A stretch of 61,522 bases of DNA from Pseudomonadota bacterium (lineage in GTDB: Bacteria > Pseudomonadota > Gammaproteobacteria > Steroidobacterales > Steroidobacteraceae): NCBI GenBank assembly GCA_021779535.1, contig JAJYAM010000008.1, positions 1-61,522 on the forward strand, read 5' to 3'. Shown piece by piece: positions 34,739-43,074 of the stretch. Made by a program: the position numbers and the translations under genes. The notes under the pieces were generated by a model. It did no database searches and had not been told where the DNA came from. It saw only the letters and a list, made by a program, of their open reading frames with translations. The stretch's first letter is position 1; each line of letters starts with the position of its first letter.

Positions 34739-35583
34739 GATCGTTTCACTGTACCCTTCAGGATCAGTCGCGAACACACGTTCAGCACCAGGATGAAGGT
34801 GATCGCGATGAACGCGGCGGCCCAGGCCATCTGCTGCCAATTATCGTACGGGCTCATCGCGAACTGGAAGATCACGACCGGGAGGTTCGCGATCGGGTGG
34901 CGCAGGTCGGTGCTGTAGAACTGGTTGTTCAGCGCGGTGAACAGCAGCGGCGCGGTCTCGCCGCTGATCCGCGCGAGCGCGATCAGGATCCCGGTCAGGA
35001 TGCCGGCGCGCGCCGCCTTCCAGGTGACCTGGGTCACGACCTGCCACATCGGCGCGCCGAGCGCGATCGCCGCCTCGCGCATCTCGCCGGCGACGAGCCG
35101 CAGCATCTCGTCGGTCGTGCGCACGATGATCGGAATCATCAGGATCGCGAGCGCGACGCCGCCGGACAACCCGGAGAAGTGCCCCATCGGCGCGACCAGG
35201 ATCGCGTAGGTGAACAGGCCGATCTCGATCGACGGCGCGCTCAGCATGATGTCGTTCACGAACCGCACGACGTTGGCGCGGCGGCTGCGCCCGCCGTACT
35301 CGGCGAGCCACGTCCCGGCCATCAGCCCGACCGGCACGCCGATCGCGAGCGCGATCACCATCAGGATCAGGCTGCCGACGAACGCGTTGCGCAGCCCGTA
35401 GCCGTCGGTGCCCGGCGCCGGCGTGTCCTTCACGAACAGGTCCCAGTGCATCGCGTGCAGCCCGAGCTTCAGCGTCGTCCACAGGATCCACGCGAGGAAG
35501 AACAGGCCGATCGCGGTCGCGACGAACATCAGCGTCGATGCGACCAGGTTCACCGCGCGCCGGCGCGCGTACAGCGAGATCAC
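34735..35583 (-). CDS. pstA: Phosphate ABC transporter permease PstA
   Basis: 282 residues from GTG 35583, which overlaps the pstC stop. Six hydrophobic helices (first at about 13-35) and the permease EAA loop with [17 protein letters not shown], followed by [17 protein letters not shown], a PstA signature. Works with PstC as the channel for phosphate. Confidence 0.96.
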   Translation of the reverse strand: MISLYARRRAVNLVASTLMFVATAIGLFFLAWILWTTLKLGLHAMHWDLFVKDTPAPGTDGYGLRNAFVGSLILMVIALAIGVPVGLMAGTWLAEYGGRSRRANVVRFVNDIMLSAPSIEIGLFTYAILVAPMGHFSGLSGGVALAILMIPIIVRTTDEMLRLVAGEMREAAIALGAPMWQVVTQVTWKAARAGILTGILIALARISGETAPLLFTALNNQFYSTDLRHPIANLPVVIFQFAMSPYDNWQQMAWAAAFIAITFILVLNVCSRLILKGTVKRS

Positions 35584-36584
35584 GACCGCGCCCTCGCCCC
35601 GCGGCCGACGGTGCCGAGCAGCAGCACCGCGAGCGTCTGCACGACGAGCGTGATCCCGATCAGCACCAGTCCGAGGTAGATCAACGAGGACACGTACAGC
35701 TTCGAGGTCGCCTCGGTGAACTCGTTCGCGATCACCGAGGGGATCGACGCGCCCGGCATCAGCAGGCTCGCCGACAGGTTGTCGCTGTTGCCGATCACGA
35801 ACGTGACCGCCATCGTCTCGCCGAGCGCCCGGCCCAGGCCGAGGAAGATCCCGCCGGTGACCGCGGTGCGGGTGTACGGCAACAGGATGTTGCGCGCGAC
35901 CTCCCAGGTCGTCGCGCCCATCGCGTAGGCGGATTCCTTCAGCCGCGTCGGCGTCGCGACGAACACGTCGCGCATGATCGCGGTGATGTACGGCAGGATC
36001 ATGATCGCGAGCACGATCCCGGCCGCGAGCATCCCGATGCCCATCGGCGGACCCCGGAACAGCACGCCGATCCCGGGGATCGCGCCGAGGTGATCGTTGA
36101 TCCACGGCTCGACGTTCGCGAACTGCGGCGCGAACACCAGCAGGCCCCACAGGCCGTAGACGATGCTCGGCACCGACGCGAGCATCTCGATCGCGGAGGA
36201 GACCGGCTGGCGCATCCAGCTCGGCGCGAGCTCGGAGATGAACACCGCGATTCCGAAGCTCAGGGGCACCGCGAGCACCATCGCGATCGTCGAGCTCACG
36301 AGCGTGCCGACGATGAACGGGAACGCGCCGAAGTGCTCCGAGACCGGATCCCAGGTGCGGCCCTTCAGGAAGCCCCAGACGCCGAACACCTTGATCGCGG
36401 GCCAGCTGTCGTAGGCGATCGCGGCCACGACCGCGACCAGCGTCGCGCCGACCAGCAGCGCCATCGCGAGCGCGACGTACCGGAACAAAAAATCCGCCGA
36501 CAGGGCTCGCGCCCCGCCGGCGGATCGGTTTTCCTCGGCCGCTGGCTTCAAATCACGGTCAGCCGCCGCCCGGGTTCGCTCCAT
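35580..36584 (-). CDS. pstC: Phosphate ABC transporter permease PstC
   Basis: 334 residues from ATG 36584, 31 bp after pstS. Six transmembrane helices beginning at about 40; PstC signatures ASVPSIVYGLWGLLVF, MGATTWEVARNILLPYTR (EAA loop) and GRALGETMAVTFVIGN. The first 30 residues are a charged cytoplasmic lead. The frame is open a little upstream, but that would overlap the pstS stop without conserved sequence. Confidence 0.96.
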   Translation of the reverse strand: MERTRAAADRDLKPAAEENRSAGGARALSADFLFRYVALAMALLVGATLVAVVAAIAYDSWPAIKVFGVWGFLKGRTWDPVSEHFGAFPFIVGTLVSSTIAMVLAVPLSFGIAVFISELAPSWMRQPVSSAIEMLASVPSIVYGLWGLLVFAPQFANVEPWINDHLGAIPGIGVLFRGPPMGIGMLAAGIVLAIMILPYITAIMRDVFVATPTRLKESAYAMGATTWEVARNILLPYTRTAVTGGIFLGLGRALGETMAVTFVIGNSDNLSASLLMPGASIPSVIANEFTEATSKLYVSSLIYLGLVLIGITLVVQTLAVLLLGTVGRGARARS

Positions 36585-36615
36585 CGCGATATTCTCGCCC
36601 AGGAGCGGCGGTTCA

Positions 36616-37635
36616 TCAAATCCCGAGGTTCTTCTTCCAGTACACCTTGATCGCATTCACCGTGCTCGGCGGCAACGGGCCGAACGCGATCGAGCGGGCG
36701 ACGGACTGGCCGTGCTCGAAGCCCCAGTCGAAGAACCGGATCACCGCCGCATTGGTCGCACGCGGCGCGCTCTTGCGCAGGATCTGCCAGGTGCAGCCCG
36801 AAATCGGCCACGACGCGGCGCCCGGCTGGTCCGTGAGGATCACGTAGAAGTCCCGCGCCTTGGTGAAGTCGACGTTCGCGGCCGCGGCCTGGAAGCCCTG
36901 CAGGCTCGGGCTCAGCACCTTGCCGGCGCTGTTGATCATCCGGGCGTAGGCCATGTGGTTCTCGAGGATGTACGCGTACTCGACGTAGCCGATCGCGCCC
37001 TTGATGCGCTGCACATACGACGCGACGCCCGCGTTGCCCTTGCCGCCGACGCCGACCGGCCACGCGATCGAGGTGTCCGCGCCGATCTTCGCCTTCCACA
37101 CCGGGCTCACCTTCGACAGGTAGTTCGCGAACGTGAAGGTCGTGCCCGATCCGTCCGAGCGGTGCACCACGGTGATCGCCATGTTCGGCAGCTTCACGCC
37201 GGGGTTCAGCCGCGCGATCTCGGCGTCGTTCCACTTCGCGACCTTGCCCATGAAGATGTCGGCGATGACCGGCCCGCTCAGGATGAGCTCGCCGGGCCGC
37301 AGGCCGGGCACGTTGTACACGATGTCCTCGCCCGCGATCGCGGTCGGGAACTGGATCAAGCCGTGCTTCGCGAGATCCGCCGGCAGGAGCGGCTTGTCGC
37401 TCGCGCCGAACGCGACCGTACCGGCCTGAATCTGGGCGATTCCGCCGCCGGAGCCGATCGCCTGATAGTTCACCTGGATGCCGGTCTGCTTCGCATAGAT
37501 CGTCGCCCACTTGGCGACGAGCGGATACACCCAGGTGCTGCCCGCACCGGTGATCGACTGCGCGGCCTGAGCGCTCATCCCGATCGTCGCGGCGACGGCC
37601 ACGGCCGCCAATCGCATTTTCATCGTCGTAACCAC
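36616..37635 (-). CDS. pstS: Periplasmic phosphate-binding protein PstS
   Basis: 339 residues with a Sec signal (about 1-24, cleavage after SAQA). The mature start ITGAGSTWVYPLVAKWA and the phosphate-contact segments SGGGIAQIQAG, FGASDKPL and HRSDGSGTTFTFANYL are classical. GTG 37635 is chosen over the ATG at 37623 because AGGAG lies 5 nt before the GTG but 17 nt before the ATG. First gene of pstSCAB-phoU; directly preceded by a Pho box and -10 element. Confidence 0.97.
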   Translation of the reverse strand: MVTTMKMRLAAVAVAATIGMSAQAAQSITGAGSTWVYPLVAKWATIYAKQTGIQVNYQAIGSGGGIAQIQAGTVAFGASDKPLLPADLAKHGLIQFPTAIAGEDIVYNVPGLRPGELILSGPVIADIFMGKVAKWNDAEIARLNPGVKLPNMAITVVHRSDGSGTTFTFANYLSKVSPVWKAKIGADTSIAWPVGVGGKGNAGVASYVQRIKGAIGYVEYAYILENHMAYARMINSAGKVLSPSLQGFQAAAANVDFTKARDFYVILTDQPGAASWPISGCTWQILRKSAPRATNAAVIRFFDWGFEHGQSVARSIAFGPLPPSTVNAIKVYWKKNLGI

Positions 37636-37719
37636 GGTATCTCCTCGCTGGTCGTTGCGGGTGTCGAGAAAGGGTCGTCGCGGGCCGAGCCTCTCGGCGC
37701 CCGCTACGGTTCGGGCGGT

Positions 37720-37753
37720 ATTTAACGGCCTGATTGTGACAGGCTGATGACAA
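37720..37753 (-). promoter_or_regulatory. Pho box and -10 of pstS
   Basis: Read on the minus strand: TTGTCAT, 4 nt, CTGTCAC (37753-37736), two 7-bp direct repeats spaced at 11 bp, nearly identical to the E. coli PhoB consensus (CTGTCAT N4 CTGTCA). TTAAAT follows 10 nt downstream (37725-37720), where the -10 of a PhoB-activated promoter belongs; no -35 is needed in this class. The transcript would start near 37713, about 77 nt before the pstS start. Confidence 0.85.
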
Positions 37754-37798
37754 CCCCGGGTCGCGGCCCCGACGGTCGCGGCCGCGCGAGTCGCGCCG

Positions 37799-38947
37799 CT
37801 ACGCCGCGAGCAACCGCTCGAGCGTGCGCCGGTAGAGCGCGTGCAGCCGGTCGACGTCGGCGACGCGCACGCATTCGTCGACCTTGTGGATCGTCGCGTT
37901 CACGACGCCGAGCTCGATCACCTGCGCGCCGAGCGGCGCGATGAAGCGTCCGTCCGAGGTCCCGCCGCCGGTGGTCATCTGTGGCCTGATCCCGAGCTCG
38001 TCGTGGATCGCGCCGGCCACGGCGTCCGCCAGCACCCCGGGCGGCGTCAGGAACGGCAGCCCCGAGATGAACCAGTCCAGCGAATAGCGCAGTCCGTGAC
38101 GGCGCAGGATCTCCTCGACCGCCGCCTGCAGCCGGGCGACCGTCTGCTCGGTCGAGAAGCGCAGGTTGAACCGGGCCTTGAGCTCGCCGGGGATCACGTT
38201 CGGCGCGCCGGTCCCGGCCGTGAGGTTCGACACCTGGAAGGTCGTCGGCTGGAAGTGCGCGTTGCCCGAGTCCCAGCGGCGCGCGACGAGCTCCGCGAGC
38301 GCCGGCGCGAACCGGTGCACCGGGTTGTCGGCGCGTTCGGGATACGCGACGTGCCCCTGCACCCCGTGCACGGTCAGCCGGCCGCTCAGGCTCCCGCGGC
38401 GGCCGATCTTCACCACGTCGCCGAGCACGGTCTCGCTCGAGGGTTCACCGACGAGGCACCAGTCGATCCGCCGGCCGTGCGCGGCCAGCCACTCGACGAC
38501 GCGACGGGTCCCGTCGACCGACGGACCCTCCTCGTCGCTCGTGATCAGGAACGCGATCGTGCCGCGGTGGTCGGGATGCGCCCGCACGAACGCCTCGCAC
38601 GCGGTCACCATCGCCGCGAGCCCGCTCTTCATGTCGGCGGCGCCGCGGCCGTAGAGCATCCCGTCCTCGATCACCGGACGAAACGGGTCGCGGCGCCAGC
38701 CCTCGAGCGGTCCCGGCGGCACGACGTCGGTGTGCCCGGCGAAGCAGAATACCGGCGCGTCCCGGCCGCGCGTCGCCCAGAAGTTCTCGACCGCGCCGAA
38801 CGGCAGGCGCTCCACGTGGAAGCCGATCTCCACCAGCCGTTCGATCATCAGCGCCTGGCAGCCGCGGTCCTCGGGGCTCACCGACGGGCGTTCGATCAGC
38901 GCCTCGGTGAGAGCGAGCGTCGGCGAGCGCGGGTCGGGTCCGGTCAC
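37799..38947 (-). CDS. dapE: Succinyl-diaminopimelate desuccinylase
   Basis: 382 residues from GTG 38947 (E. coli 375). Dinuclear zinc amidohydrolase of the M20 family in the lysine/peptidoglycan pathway. Metal residues: [36 protein letters not shown] (catalytic Glu) and the C-terminal [13 protein letters not shown]. It overlaps the dsbB stop by GTGA and so appears coupled to phoU2-dsbB, in the phosphate island. Confidence 0.96.
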   Translation of the reverse strand: MTGPDPRSPTLALTEALIERPSVSPEDRGCQALMIERLVEIGFHVERLPFGAVENFWATRGRDAPVFCFAGHTDVVPPGPLEGWRRDPFRPVIEDGMLYGRGAADMKSGLAAMVTACEAFVRAHPDHRGTIAFLITSDEEGPSVDGTRRVVEWLAAHGRRIDWCLVGEPSSETVLGDVVKIGRRGSLSGRLTVHGVQGHVAYPERADNPVHRFAPALAELVARRWDSGNAHFQPTTFQVSNLTAGTGAPNVIPGELKARFNLRFSTEQTVARLQAAVEEILRRHGLRYSLDWFISGLPFLTPPGVLADAVAGAIHDELGIRPQMTTGGGTSDGRFIAPLGAQVIELGVVNATIHKVDECVRVADVDRLHALYRRTLERLLAA

Positions 38948-39441
38948 GCGCGCCCGGCCGGCGGCCGGCGCAGGTTCGCCCAGAGGCCGAACACGCCGAG
39001 CGCGACCGCGGCGATCAGCACCCACGCGGGCATCGCGAGACCGAGGAAGCGCCAGTCGATCTTCGCGCACTCGCCGGAGCCCGACAGCACCTTCACCAGC
39101 ACGTCCTTCAGCGGCAGCACCTTCAGCATGAAGTGCAGCGAAGCGCCGCAGGTCGGGACCGCGTCGGGCGGGAGGCTCTGGATGTACAGCTGCCGGACCG
39201 CGACGCCGATCGTCGCGGCGGACGCGAGCGCGATCAGCGCCGCATACACGCGGCGCCCCCAGCCCTTCGGGCCCTGCGCCGCGGCGAGCAGGAACACGAC
39301 GCCGGTCGCGAACACGCCGACGCGCTGGAAGATGCACAGCGGGCACGGATCGAGGTGCATCACGAACTGCGCGAAGTACGCGTACCCCAACAGCGCCGCG
39401 CACGCGAGGAAGCCGAGGAAATTCGCGGTGCGCGCGCTCAC
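38944..39441 (-). CDS. dsbB: Disulfide bond formation protein DsbB
   Basis: 165 residues, GTG start at 39441 overlapping the phoU2 stop. Four transmembrane helices. The redox pairs are the CXXC in [12 protein letters not shown] (Cys33, Cys36) and the loop pair Cys98 (PTCGASLHF) and Cys125 ([10 protein letters not shown]). It reoxidises periplasmic DsbA and passes electrons to quinone. DsbA is not in this window. Placement within a Pho-regulated unit is unusual. Confidence 0.94.
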   Translation of the reverse strand: MSARTANFLGFLACAALLGYAYFAQFVMHLDPCPLCIFQRVGVFATGVVFLLAAAQGPKGWGRRVYAALIALASAATIGVAVRQLYIQSLPPDAVPTCGASLHFMLKVLPLKDVLVKVLSGSGECAKIDWRFLGLAMPAWVLIAAVALGVFGLWANLRRPPAGRA

Positions 39442-40169
39442 GGACGCGCTCCCGGGCCCGCGTCGATGTGCCGCGCGACGTCTTCCAGCGCGGTGTGGCG
39501 GATGTCCTTGCCGTGCACCATGTAGATCACGTACTCCCCGATGTTCTTCGCGTGGTCGCCGATGCGCTCGAGCGCCCGCACGACCCACATCAGCTCGAGC
39601 GCCCGGCGGATCGACCGCGGGTCCTCCATCATGAACGTCATGCACTGGCGCTGGATCGCCTCGTACTCCTCGTCGACCATCCGGTCCTCCTGCGCGGTCA
39701 GCAAGGCGGCGCGCGAATCCATCCGCGCGAACGCGTCGAGCGCGTCGTGGACCATCTGCTCGACGTGCCGGCCGAGGTGCTTGACCTCGCGGTACTTGTC
39801 CGCCGGACGCTCCATCGTCGCGAGCCGCGAACCGATGTAGGCGATCTTCTCGACCTCGTCGCCGATCCGCTCGAGATCGGTGATCGTCTTGATGATCGCG
39901 ACGATCACCCGCAGGTCGCCGGCCGCCGGCGCCCGCAGCGCGAGGATGCGGCTGCACTCCTCGTCGATCGCGACCTCCATCGCGTTCACGCGGTAGTCCT
40001 CGGTCGCGACCGCCTCGCCCAGGCGGCTGTCGCCCTCGACCAGCGCGCCGATCGCCCGGTGCAGCTGCTGCTCGACGAACCCGCCCATCTGCAGGACCTG
40101 GTTGCGTACCTTCTCGAGGTCCTCGTTGAAGCGGCGCGAGGTGTGATGCATCAGATCGGCGGTTTCCAT
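39438..40169 (-). CDS. phoU: PhoU-family phosphate regulator, copy 2 (phoR-linked)
   Basis: 243 residues from ATG 40169; an upstream ATG at 40220 abuts the phoR stop but adds 17 unconserved residues, while [19 protein letters not shown] aligns with the E. coli PhoU start. The two metal motifs are [14 protein letters not shown] and [14 protein letters not shown]. By length (E. coli 241) and by [13 protein letters not shown] this copy is nearer to the canonical PhoU than the pst-linked copy. Its gene lies directly after phoR and runs into dsbB by overlap. Confidence 0.94.
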   Translation of the reverse strand: METADLMHHTSRRFNEDLEKVRNQVLQMGGFVEQQLHRAIGALVEGDSRLGEAVATEDYRVNAMEVAIDEECSRILALRAPAAGDLRVIVAIIKTITDLERIGDEVEKIAYIGSRLATMERPADKYREVKHLGRHVEQMVHDALDAFARMDSRAALLTAQEDRMVDEEYEAIQRQCMTFMMEDPRSIRRALELMWVVRALERIGDHAKNIGEYVIYMVHGKDIRHTALEDVARHIDAGPGARP

Positions 40170-40220
40170 CGGTGGTCTCGTTCCTGGCAAGGTGCGTGGC
40201 GTTGGTTCCCCGGCGTCCAT

Positions 40221-41540
40221 TTACCGCCGATCCCCGCCGCCGTCAACCGTCGGCTCACGCACGACGCGCGCCGGCGGGAAGTGCGCGGTGAAAGTGCTGC
40301 CCGTGCCCTCGACGCTCTCGACGGTGAGCCGGCCGCCGTGACGCTGCAGCGCGTGCTTCACGATCGCGAGCCCCAGACCCGAGCCGCCCTGGCTGCGCGA
40401 GCGCCCCGCGTCGACGCGGTAGAAGCGTTCGGTGAGCCGCGGCAGGTGCTGCGACGGGATCCCGATCCCCGTGTCCACGACCGCGAAGTGCGCGCCGGCG
40501 TCGTCGACCCGCCAGCGCAGCTCGATCCGGCCGGTCGGCGGGGTGTACTTGATCGCGTTGTCGACGAGGTTCGTGAACGCGGACTCGATCTCCCGCGCAT
40601 CGCCGAGCAGCCCCGCGCGCGCCTCCAGCTCGAGGCGCACCTCGCCCGGCCGCTCGGCGCGCGCGAGCGCATCGCGCGCGAGCCGCTCGAGCAGCGCCGG
40701 CACGTCGATCGGCGCCTGCGGCGCCTCGGCGTCGTTCGCCTCGAGGCGCGAGAGCTCGAGCAGGTCCGCGATGATCGCGTTCATGCGCTGCGCCTGCGCG
40801 CGCATGTCGCGGATCGGCGAGCGCCACACCGGGTCGATCGCGGGGTCCTCGGCGAGCGTGTCGAGGTAGCCGGCGATCACCGTCAGCGGCGTGCGCAGCT
40901 CGTGCGAGGCGTTCGCGACGAAATCCTTGCGCATCGCCTCGAGGCGGCGCTGCTCGGTCACGTCGCGCGCGAGCAGCAGCGACTGGCCGGCGCCGTACGG
41001 GACGATCTGCAGCGCGAGATAGGCCTCGGTGTCGGTCGGCGGGCGCATCACGAGCGGCGCGGCATAGTCGTTCGAGTGCAGGTAGCGGATGAACTCCGGC
41101 GCGCGGATCAGGTTGTCGATCCGCAGGCCGACGTCGACCGGGCGCTTCAGCCCGAGCAGGCTCGCCGCCCGGCGGTTGAACCAGACGATCTCGTGCTGCC
41201 CGCCGAGCACGATCACCCCGTCCGGCAGCGCCGCGGTCGAGCGGCGCAGCTCCCGGAACAGCTGCGCGAGGCGTTGCTTGTGGTATTGCTTGCGCCGGTA
41301 CAGGCGCACGATCTGGGTCACGACGTCGCCCCAGATCCCGCCGATCGCCGGTGGATCGAGCTGCGAGCGCAGCCGCAGCCACCGCTCGAGGAGGTACAGA
41401 TTGCGCAGCTGCCACCCGAGGTACAGCCCGAACGCGATCACGACGCCGAGCCACGGCGGCCCGACGAACAGCCCGAGGATCAACCCCAGCCCGACGACGA
41501 GCGCGAGGCGGGCGAGCGCGAACGTCCAGACGGCCTTCAT
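40221..41540 (-). CDS. phoR: Phosphate regulon sensor histidine kinase PhoR
   Basis: 439 residues (E. coli 431). Two N-terminal hydrophobic helices (about 8-27 and 29-45) with no periplasmic sensor domain, a charged linker, a PAS domain (about 100-195), then the H-box NASHELRTPLTVIAGYL with the phosphoacceptor His, N-box NLVDNAIKYTPP, and G-boxes VDTGIGIP and GGSGLGLAIVKHA. This is the PhoR layout, in which the PAS domain senses the PhoU-PstB state instead of external phosphate. 54 bp after phoB. Confidence 0.96.
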   Translation of the reverse strand: MKAVWTFALARLALVVGLGLILGLFVGPPWLGVVIAFGLYLGWQLRNLYLLERWLRLRSQLDPPAIGGIWGDVVTQIVRLYRRKQYHKQRLAQLFRELRRSTAALPDGVIVLGGQHEIVWFNRRAASLLGLKRPVDVGLRIDNLIRAPEFIRYLHSNDYAAPLVMRPPTDTEAYLALQIVPYGAGQSLLLARDVTEQRRLEAMRKDFVANASHELRTPLTVIAGYLDTLAEDPAIDPVWRSPIRDMRAQAQRMNAIIADLLELSRLEANDAEAPQAPIDVPALLERLARDALARAERPGEVRLELEARAGLLGDAREIESAFTNLVDNAIKYTPPTGRIELRWRVDDAGAHFAVVDTGIGIPSQHLPRLTERFYRVDAGRSRSQGGSGLGLAIVKHALQRHGGRLTVESVEGTGSTFTAHFPPARVVREPTVDGGGDRR

Positions 41541-41594
41541 CCGCTAGGCTTTTATCAAATTTTCGCGCGGCGTGCGCCGATCCGGGCGCGCGCC

Positions 41595-42293
41595 TCAGCC
41601 CTCGCGCGCGGAGAACCGGTACCCGGAGCCGCGCACCGTCTGGACCAGCCGATCGAGCGCGAACGGCTCGAGCGCCCGGCGCAGCCGCCGGATGTGCACG
41701 TCGACGGTGCGCTCCTCGACGTAGGTGCTGCCGCCCCAGACCCGGTCGAGCAGCTGGCCGCGGCCGAACACGCGCTCCGGATGGGTCATGAAGAAATGCA
41801 GCAGGCGGTACTCGGTCGGGCCGAGCGCGACCTCGGCGTCGCCGGCGCTCACCCGGTGGCTCGAGTCGTCGAGCCGCAGGCCTTCGAACTCCAGCACGTC
41901 CTCACCGCCCGCGGGCGATGCGCGGCGCATCACCGCCTGGATCCGCGCGAGCAGCTCGCGCGGCGAGAACGGCTTCGTCACGTAGTCGTCGGCGCCGCCC
42001 TCGAGGCCGCCGACCTTGTCCTGCTCCTCGGCGCGCGCGGTCAGCATGATCACCGGAATGTCCTCGGTCTCCTTGTCGCGCTTCAGCGACCGGGTGAGCT
42101 CGAGGCCGCTCATGTCGGGCAGCATCCAGTCGACCAGCATCAGGTCGGGGCGCTGGTCGACGAGGCTCGCGCGGGCCGAGCGGCAGTCCTCGGCCTCGCT
42201 GACCTCGTAGCCGGCGCGGCGCAGTCCGAACGCGACCAGGTCGCGGATCGGTTTTTCGTCCTCGACGATCAGGATGCGCTTCGCGGTCATCAT
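41595..42293 (-). CDS. phoB: Phosphate regulon response regulator PhoB
   Basis: 232 residues. Receiver domain 1-125: acidic pair EDE at 11-13, phosphoacceptor Asp55 (MLVDWMLPD), conserved Thr/Lys in MLTARAEE and DYVTKPF. The OmpR/PhoB winged helix at about 135-228 has [31 protein letters not shown] and [14 protein letters not shown]. It binds Pho boxes such as those before its own gene and before pstS. A leader of about 26 nt is expected from the -10 at 42331. Confidence 0.97.
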   Translation of the reverse strand: MMTAKRILIVEDEKPIRDLVAFGLRRAGYEVSEAEDCRSARASLVDQRPDLMLVDWMLPDMSGLELTRSLKRDKETEDIPVIMLTARAEEQDKVGGLEGGADDYVTKPFSPRELLARIQAVMRRASPAGGEDVLEFEGLRLDDSSHRVSAGDAEVALGPTEYRLLHFFMTHPERVFGRGQLLDRVWGGSTYVEERTVDVHIRRLRRALEPFALDRLVQTVRGSGYRFSAREG

Positions 42294-42325
42294 CGGTTCC
42301 CGTATGGCGGATTTCTTACACGCGC

Positions 42326-42359
42326 ATTACAGCGCCCGGATGTGACAGAACGGTGACGG
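42326..42359 (-). promoter_or_regulatory. Pho box and -10 of phoB
   Basis: On the minus strand CCGTCAC, 4 nt, CTGTCAC (42359-42342), then after 10 nt TGTAAT (42331-42326), a five-of-six -10. Spacing equals that at pstS. PhoB autoregulation through such a site is established in E. coli. Confidence 0.82.
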
Positions 42360-42389
42360 ACCCTGCCCCGGACAGCCTGCCACCCGGTC

Positions 42390-43070
42390 TCAAACGCCCC
42401 GCTCCGCCTCGGTCGCGGCGACCTTGTCGCGCACGTACAGCGGCGCGAGCGCCGCCGGATCGATCGCCTCGCCCGCGGCGACGCGCAGTGCGCCGAGGCG
42501 CGCGAGATCGCGCGCATCCGGAAGCGCGCGCGCATCGGACCCGGTCACCTCGACGCCGGCGAGCGCCGCGAGGCCCGGATAGGCCGAGAAGCCGCGCCCG
42601 ATCCCGCGGCGCGGCGCGGGCGCCTCCGGGCGCACCGATCCGACCGGACCGACGCGCGGCGCGATCAGCGACGCGACGCCGCGTCGCGGATCGGGGCGGT
42701 AGCACCCCCAGTACACCTCCGCCATCCGCGCATCGAGACACGCGAGCACCGGGCCGGTCGCGATCGCGCGCCACGCGAGCGCCTCGAGGGTCGCGATCGG
42801 CACGACCGGGAGCGTCGCGCCGAACGCGAGGCCCTGCGCGACCGCGACGCCGAGCCGCACGCCGGTGAACGCGCCGGGCCCGACGCCCGCGGCGATCGCA
42901 TCGAGCGCCGCGGGCCGCAGGCCCGCCTCGGCGAGCACCGCGTCGATGAGCTCGAGGAGCCGTTCGGCCTGGCCGCCGGCGGGCTCCTCGTAGCGGTGGA
43001 TCAAGTGGTCATCGACCAGCAGCGCCGCGGAGCACGCTTCGGTCGAGGCATCGAGCGCGAGCAGGCGCAT
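42390..43070 (-). CDS. tsaB: tRNA threonylcarbamoyladenosine synthesis protein TsaB
   Basis: 226 residues (E. coli 231). Non-catalytic ASKHA-fold partner of TsaD in making t6A37 of tRNA. Signatures MRLLALDASTEACSAALL and VGPGAFTGVRLGVAVAQGLA are those of TsaB (TsaD would carry HxxxH). ATG 43070 lies 4 bp after the helicase stop; the frame is open upstream but in helicase sequence. The yoaA-tsaB pair is also found in E. coli. Confidence 0.94.
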   Translation of the reverse strand: MRLLALDASTEACSAALLVDDHLIHRYEEPAGGQAERLLELIDAVLAEAGLRPAALDAIAAGVGPGAFTGVRLGVAVAQGLAFGATLPVVPIATLEALAWRAIATGPVLACLDARMAEVYWGCYRPDPRRGVASLIAPRVGPVGSVRPEAPAPRRGIGRGFSAYPGLAALAGVEVTGSDARALPDARDLARLGALRVAAGEAIDPAALAPLYVRDKVAATEAERGV

Positions 43071-43074
43071 CGGC

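Noticed and set aside
37799..39441. dapE-dsbB as a horizontally inserted cassette inside the pho genes
   Set aside because: Base composition and codon use match the neighbours, no repeats flank it, and the genes are joined by 4-bp overlaps.
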